Shown: positions 58,321-64,000 of the stretch, piece by piece
How positions within the stretch are numbered: the first letter of the stretch is position 1
How the letters are laid out: each line of letters opens with the position of its first letter
NCBI GenBank assembly: GCA_905250025.1
Contig: CAJNOJ010000120.1
Location: forward strand, 1-64,000
DNA: 64,000 nt
Reading direction: 5' to 3'
Source of the DNA: Adineta ricciae
Taxonomy: Eukaryota > Rotifera > Eurotatoria > Adinetida > Adinetidae
Program-made: the position numbers and the translations under genes
The notes under the pieces: model-generated
Told to the model about the DNA's origin: nothing
Databases searched by the model: none
Seen by the model: the letters and a program-made list of their open reading frames with translations, nothing else

Positions 58321-61300
58321 TCACTCTTGTGAAAGTAAGTCAAACGCATTGATCATATTTTCTTCTCGAGATTTGATCCATTCGATATTCATATTCACTT
58401 GATCAATTGCCTGTTTACGTGGATATGTTCCAGCACCTGCATTTGGATGCAAGGCGAAGAATTCATTCATCTAAGTAAAAGACTTGTATGATGAAATATT
58501 TAAATGATAAGTCTCACTTCGTCAAGATACGATTGCTTTTCAAATGAATGTGAGATTGCACCAATAACTGTGCCTAATCGACGACTCTCAAGTGTAAAGC
58601 TAAACCGAAAAAAGAGAGTTTACAAAATGAGTTTCATTCTTCCTTCGGTAACTTACACATCAACAAGTCTTTGATAGTTTTCCTTGTAAAACGTCCATAC
58701 TACATCTCGGCCGACTGGGTTACGACTGATATAGGCAATCATTGAAAAGAAATCCTGTCGTTTGATCGTGTGTGGTTCACCTTTAATGCCATCTTCCAAC
58801 AATCGATTCAATCGATCTCGATTCTCCGTCGAACTGATCGCTACTAAAGCTCGCGTTTGTTCTTGTGGTGATACGGCAGTTTTGTAATAATTATACATCA
58901 TTTCCCAGTCATCTGCATTGTCATCATTACTTGTATGACAGATATAGACCGTTGACAAGAAATCTGCACTGATGCTACAGAAAAAAAAACAGAATTTATA
59001 GGTACAAATCGAGTCGATTTTACTTTGTGTCGACTTGACCACCGTTGAAATATTCGACTGGAATCGATCGAAATAGTTCACTAGCGCGTTTGATAGCGTC
59101 TTTATGATCCATTCGACAAAGAAATGAAAATCGTAAACCTTTTATTAATCTACATGAACAAATAAACTATTGAAATTCAATCGATGAAAGACATACCTGG
59201 TATTATGATCATCCGTCGAATTCGTTTCTAAAATATCGTCAATAGTTGGTCCAGATAGCAAAATTTGTTTAATTGCGAACTCCTATTTCGAAAAGAAAAT
59301 ATTATATTTAAAAATGAAATTCTTCTAACTTTAAATTTCGGCCAAAGATTGGGTAAAAATTCAACTAAATCAGTCAAGACTTCCCAGTGCCACTGAAATG
59401 TACGCCAAATAACATATTGTTTACTATTGATTTTCACTAACGATTGAATGATGCGCAACGGTTCGATGTAATCGACTAAACCTCTGTAAGCAAGTAAGAA
59501 TGCATCTTGAACTAAATTAACTTTATCTTCATCTGAAAAGAACTAAAAAGCAAAATATTCGAAGAAGATGATTTTCATTAGTATGAAGTCATTACTGTTG
59601 GATGAGATTCCAGAATATCTGAGAGACGCTGCCAGTTCGATGATATGAACGCATCTGATGAATAGTTTGTGACGTAGAAACCTTGAAAATCACGATTACA
59701 CTTTATCCAAGTATAGAATTGTTCAGGCAAGTAGATGTTTTCTTCTTCAGTTTCAAGAAGAAAATCAATAGTACCATTTGCAATGACAACTTCGGAAGAG
59801 TTTCCACCTAAAACACACTGAATATTGATTTTCCATCGATAATCACTAGTAAGATTCGAGGAATCTAATGCATTAGAAATAATAAAACGTGATTGGTTAA
59901 ATGTTACATATGTTCCACTATCATTTGCACGTAAATGTACATTCAAAATCGGAAAATTCGCTTCTTCAAGCCAATTTTTCATAAATTCTTCTCCACTTAT
60001 ATTAGTAAATAATTTGTTATAGAATACCGTTGGATCGCCCACATCCCACGCATTTGAATACAAATAATCGCGTAAACCGTCACGAAATGTATCTGAACCG
60101 ACAATTTTCTCCAACATACGTAGAACACTTGCACCTTTTGAATAAGTTATTGAGTCAAATAAACTTGTAATTTCAGCAGGACTCGTTATATTTCGAACAA
60201 TAATAGCATGTGATGATGGTTTCGCATCATCCCACATAACAGGTATAACTTCTTCAGTCAATGCTTGTAATTCCTTTACAAAACAAGAAGAAGTTTATCT
60301 AGTATTCAATGAGATGCATTACCATGTTCCAATCAGGATATTTCGCAGTGAATGGCTTGTAGGAAAGCCATGTTGCCATCGCTTCATTCAACCATAAATC
60401 GTCCCACCATTTACATGTAACATAATTGCCGAACCCTAGATGAATTCGAGATCGAGTCATAGTTTGTCGGAGTGAAATGAACTTACAGAAATGAGCGATT
60501 TCATGTGCCATAGTCTCGCCTAGTTGTTGTTTTTGAAGAACTGATGCGGACTTCTCATCGAAGATTATGCGATCTTCCCGAAATGAGACTAAACCCCAGT
60601 TTTCCATAGCACCCGAGGCAAAATCAGGAACAGCCAAAAGATCTATTCAAACGATCGTTTTCCAAATGAAAAGTGAAGTAAAAGTTTATTTACCAATTTT
60701 TGGAGTAACAGGCTCTGATGTATTGAAATAATCCGTAAAATATGATACAGAATTGATTGCGATTTCCAATGCTAAGTCGGTATGACCTTTCTCTGTCGGT
60801 TCAGGACGAGCCCAGACAATTATCTAGAACATAAACAACGAAACGACTCATTTTTATCAATATTCAGACATACCTCGGGTTCATTATGAGTACTCGCTAG
60901 TTTTCCGTATGTATTTGGAAGAACAGCCCATGCAGCAAGGTAAGTACTCATGCGAAATGTGTCGGCAAATCTTGTTCGTCGTAGATCACCTTCAACACTT
61001 TCTTCAATCTGTTAAAACCAAATGTTTAGTCTCAAAAGTGATCCTATGATTAACATACGCTTGGAAAATTTGCAATTGCAATCGTGTCAAGTGGATGAAC
61101 AATGGTAATTTTGAAAATCGCTTTCAAATGTGGTTCATCAAAGCAAGGAAAAGCTTTTCGAGCATCAGTTGGCTGAAATTTCGAAGCTAGTAACTTCCTA
61201 AATCAAACATCGATGTTTACATCTTTTCAACGAGTGTTTCTTTACCCTGCCGTTCCACTGCTATCTTTATACACACTTTGATAAAAGCCAATATTACCAT

Positions 61301-61787
61301 CGACCAAACTAACAATAAATCTTTGTTTCAAAGTATATCGATTTGGATTAAAACTTGAGTTTGTTGTAATTAAACGCAAACTGATGAAGTCATTGGGCGA
61401 ATATACTCGCATTGATACCAAACGATTCACATCATCTTCAAACAGAACTGGTTCTTCTAGTTCTATAAAACGTTTTCCATGATAGATAAGTTGTTGAATA
61501 GGTTCTTTCAATGTGAAATGGATTGTCACTTCTCCTTGAATTACTGTTTGATTCGTATTATTGTAAATGTATTCTAATTCATAACAATGAACTTCGATTT
61601 TAGCTGCTAAGCGTGCATTACATTCATCGTCAATGCATTTCAACGGAGCAACTTTCGTCGTAGGGACCGCCGTCGTTGCTATTGAAGTTTGTTCGAAAAT
61701 CGTATGAAATTCCGTTGGTTCAGGTAGAAAATGAGCATTTATGAATGATAGATAATAAAATATCACAATAAGACTAATCAATGCCAT
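58321..61787 (-). CDS. M1-family aminopeptidase (aminopeptidase N-like, type II membrane or secreted)
   Basis: Thirteen exons (61787-61246, 61197-61059, 61008-60874, 60823-60694, 60642-60487, 60435-60323, 60273-59596, 59542-59330, 59282-59197, 59149-59024, 58974-58657, 58599-58518, 58470-58321) encode 955 residues. A hydrophobic N-terminus ([17 protein letters not shown]) acts as a signal peptide or anchor. A Thr-rich stalk and the N-terminal beta domain follow ([14 protein letters not shown]). The catalytic site has the exopeptidase motif GAMEN and the zinc motif HEIAH with the second Glu in WLNEAMATW. The ERAP-like helical C-terminal domain ends [17 protein letters not shown]. Many N-glycosylation sites (NQT, NSS, NTS, NIS, NYS) fit an extracellular enzyme that removes N-terminal residues from peptides. 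All catalytic residues are present. The active-site exon is split between HEIAHF and W, in phase 1. Confidence 0.95.
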
Positions 61788-62138
61788 TGAATATCTAGGA
61801 GCTATCTTTCGTTGTGTTTAGTTGGTTATCTACTTCAACGATATATAATAATCATTTACAGCTGCTCTTCTAATTGCCAATATATCGTTAAAACCTTTTA
61901 GGAAACAATATATATCCTTTTCCACACAATAGAAATGGGATAAATGAATAAAAAAAGGTCTTCTTGCTAGATTGCGCGTCTCTTTATATGACCTCTTGTG
62001 TTTCCCAGTCAACAAAAAAAGAGTTATCCTATTTAAAAGATTCAGAGCGAATAACTACCAATTACTTATTGAATATCATTTTCTCAAATACTTTTATTTC
62101 TTTCTATAAAAAAAATGTGATGCAGAAAAAAAATCAAT
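61788..62138. other. 351-bp spacer between tandem aminopeptidase genes
   Basis: Probable promoter of the left gene and 3' flank of the right gene. A (T/A)-rich run is present; nothing else seen. Confidence 0.5.
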
Positions 62139-64000
62139 TTAGTCTTTTCGAGTAATTCGATCACCTGCTGAGACGGCTCCGTCAAGACTCTCAGCCATTC
62201 CATCGAGCAACCAGATGAAATTGATTATAATTTGATCGCTTGCTAGTTTTTGATATTGCGATGAACTTGGAAATTCGTTGACAAATTTTTGCATCTAAAA
62301 AAGACAAGTTTTTACAGGCATTTCCAAGCGAAGATCAAATACCTGTAAGTAATAGTATTCATTCTCGAATGTTTGTACAATATTTGTTATCAATTGATTA
62401 AACAAACGATTTGTTTCACCGTAACTAGAAAAGATTACAAATTACACAATTTCTTTCATAAATTTCTGCTTACGTTGCCAGTAAATCTCGATAATTATGA
62501 CGATAGAAATTCCAAACAATATCTCGTCCAACCGGATTTTGACTAATGGTGATAATTAAATCAAAGAATTCCTGTGTTTCAATTATATTTGATTTAGTAT
62601 CAAAACCTTGCTCCAAGATTCTAAATGAATATCGCACAAATTGCACTAACTTTGATAGAGATGTGAAGCTTACTTTTTCAATCGCCATGTTTCTTTCGAA
62701 GCACCAAGAGCTCGAAGGATTGTGCTTCGTTGCTGGCTCGTAGTCGCTTCATTTTCTGTAAAATAATACCAAAGGTTATCCCAATCATCCACATCGTTTG
62801 TATTCTGTATATGATAATAAATGACTGTGGCGAGCAAATTGGGATCAACGCTGAAATTTTGAGAAAACTATAGTTGACAATCAGAGATAAAAGAAACGAA
62901 CTTGACAACACCGGTGGAATTCATGAAATAGCTCTCCGGAATGCGGTGAAAGAGTTCAGATGCTTTGTACAATGCATCGGGATTTTGAACACGGCAGAGT
63001 AACTCGAACAGCAGTGACTTGATCAATCTAAACAAAGACTTGCCGAACTAAAAGAAGGATATGAAGTTGTTACTTGTCTTGGTGTGTTGTTCCAATAGTA
63101 ACAATGTTGTTGATATCCCTACTGAATGGAGCTAATGTTTGACGAGTTGCAAACGACTACAACGCAAATAGTCTGGAAAAACATGTTCTTTGGTTCTAGT
63201 TTTTACTTTGAAATTCCAGAAGAATGAGGAATGTTCTTCCACGCCCATTAGATAATTCCAATGCCAAACAAACACTGACCAAGGTAAGTAATTTCCCGCT
63301 GGATCGTCAAACAGAAAACGGACTAAAATGATCGATTGATCATAAGTAACAATTTCACCACCATGAGGAAGAATAAAAGCATCGTTGAGTAAATTCGCAC
63401 GATCATTACCGGAGAAGATTTCATCCTATTGAAGAAACAAAAAAGAAGAATTCTTTCGATTTGATGTATTTCTTTTCATACATTTTGAAACAACAATTCT
63501 AAACGTTGCCAAATACCATGTGGATCATCATTCTCTAAGACATATTCAGTAACTTGGTATGAATAGAAATCTTTATTACATTTAATCCAGAGATATTCTT
63601 TATCTAAGATTTGAACGACTTCTGTCGATGATTCGAGGATAAATTTGATTCTTGATTTATCCACATCAGCTGTTAAATTGAAATTATTATTGTCATTCGA
63701 ACCACCGAGATCACATTCAACAAACATTTTCCATTTATAATTGATATCCAATGAACTGGAATCTAGTTCTGCTGAACCAAAATATCGTGCTTGACGGAAA
63801 ATCAAGGTTGTGTTTTTATCTGTGACATTATTGGGAATGACATCAATGGTTAAAATCGGATAATTTCGTTCTTCCAACCAAGAACGAAGAAATTCCTCAG
63901 CGGTAACATTCGTATTTACTACTGAACTCAGATTAAAATTCGAATAGAATGTTGGTAAAATGTCCGACATATTTGTTATTGAGAGAAGACTCGTAACAGC
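62139..64000 (-). CDS. M1-family aminopeptidase, 3' part (5' end outside window)
   Basis: Eight exons are visible: 64000-63482 (open at the window edge), 63425-63207, 63156-63074, 63027-62902, 62850-62674, 62620-62474, 62424-62343 and 62294-62139. The order matches the C-terminal half of the neighbouring aminopeptidase: the beta-sandwich domain (AEEFLRSWLEERNYPILTID, KEYLWIKCNKDFYSYQV), then the helical domain (SWSVFVWHWNY-type segment, LFHRIPESYF, ISQNPVGRDIVWNFYRHNY). The end reads FIWLLDGMAESLDGAVSAGD. The right gene lacks the KSREENM tail of the left. It is a diverged tandem duplicate, with most intron positions shared. The zinc site lies upstream of the window, so whether it is active cannot be judged. 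Confidence 0.9.

Overview
The window is eukaryotic nuclear DNA. It is AT-rich and gene-dense, and almost every gene is split by very short introns (mostly 45-65 bp, GT-AG). The gene content is that of an animal: HP1, 4E-BP, WDR5, tetraspanin, Rab GTPases, a KIAA0319-like receptor, a Kunitz domain and 7TM receptors. Tiny introns, high gene density and divergent 7TM receptors suggest a rotifer, probably a bdelloid. That taxonomic guess is inference and rests on no database search. I rebuilt exons by hand from splice sites, reading phase and family similarity; the joined exons of each rebuilt multi-exon gene sum to a multiple of three.

Left part (1-24.6 kb): the 3' half of an ER Hsp70 (BiP, ending KDEL), a small orphan gene, an orphan one-helix membrane protein, an ABCG-type half transporter, a secreted cysteine-module/acidic-repeat protein, a 7TM receptor, a long repeat/coiled-coil orphan, a tandem pair of Rab GTPases, an intronless 7TM receptor, a MANSC/EGF/PKD receptor of the KIAA0319 family, and the splicing ubiquitin ligase PRPF19.

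Middle (24.6-44.8 kb): a CD225/dispanin two-helix protein, a secreted YbaY-like plus Kunitz protein, 4E-BP, HP1, a cytochrome P450, a RASL10-like GTPase with a histidine-rich loop, a tetraspanin, the mitochondrial ATPase inhibitor IF1, cytosolic arginyl-tRNA synthetase and a decayed 7TM receptor copy. Gene-free stretches of 0.6-1.5 kb separate many of these.

Right part (45-64 kb): a run of genes all on the minus strand, mostly 140-400 bp apart: TTC14-like, WDR5, MCMBP, PSMB1, an insulin-degrading-enzyme-like M16 peptidase and two tandem M1 aminopeptidases, the last cut by the window end. A 1.4 kb gap precedes the aminopeptidases. The genes do not form one pathway. Most are housekeeping (folding, splicing, chromatin, translation, proteolysis), mixed with lineage-specific membrane and secreted proteins.

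I found no mobile element, CRISPR array, viral element or tRNA. The most interesting points are an apparent YbaY-Kunitz fusion, a 4E-BP whose TOS motif sits alone in a 32-nt last exon behind an intron that opens with a stop, a 36-codon symmetric cassette-exon candidate, a 35-bp intron and a 41-bp GC-AG intron.
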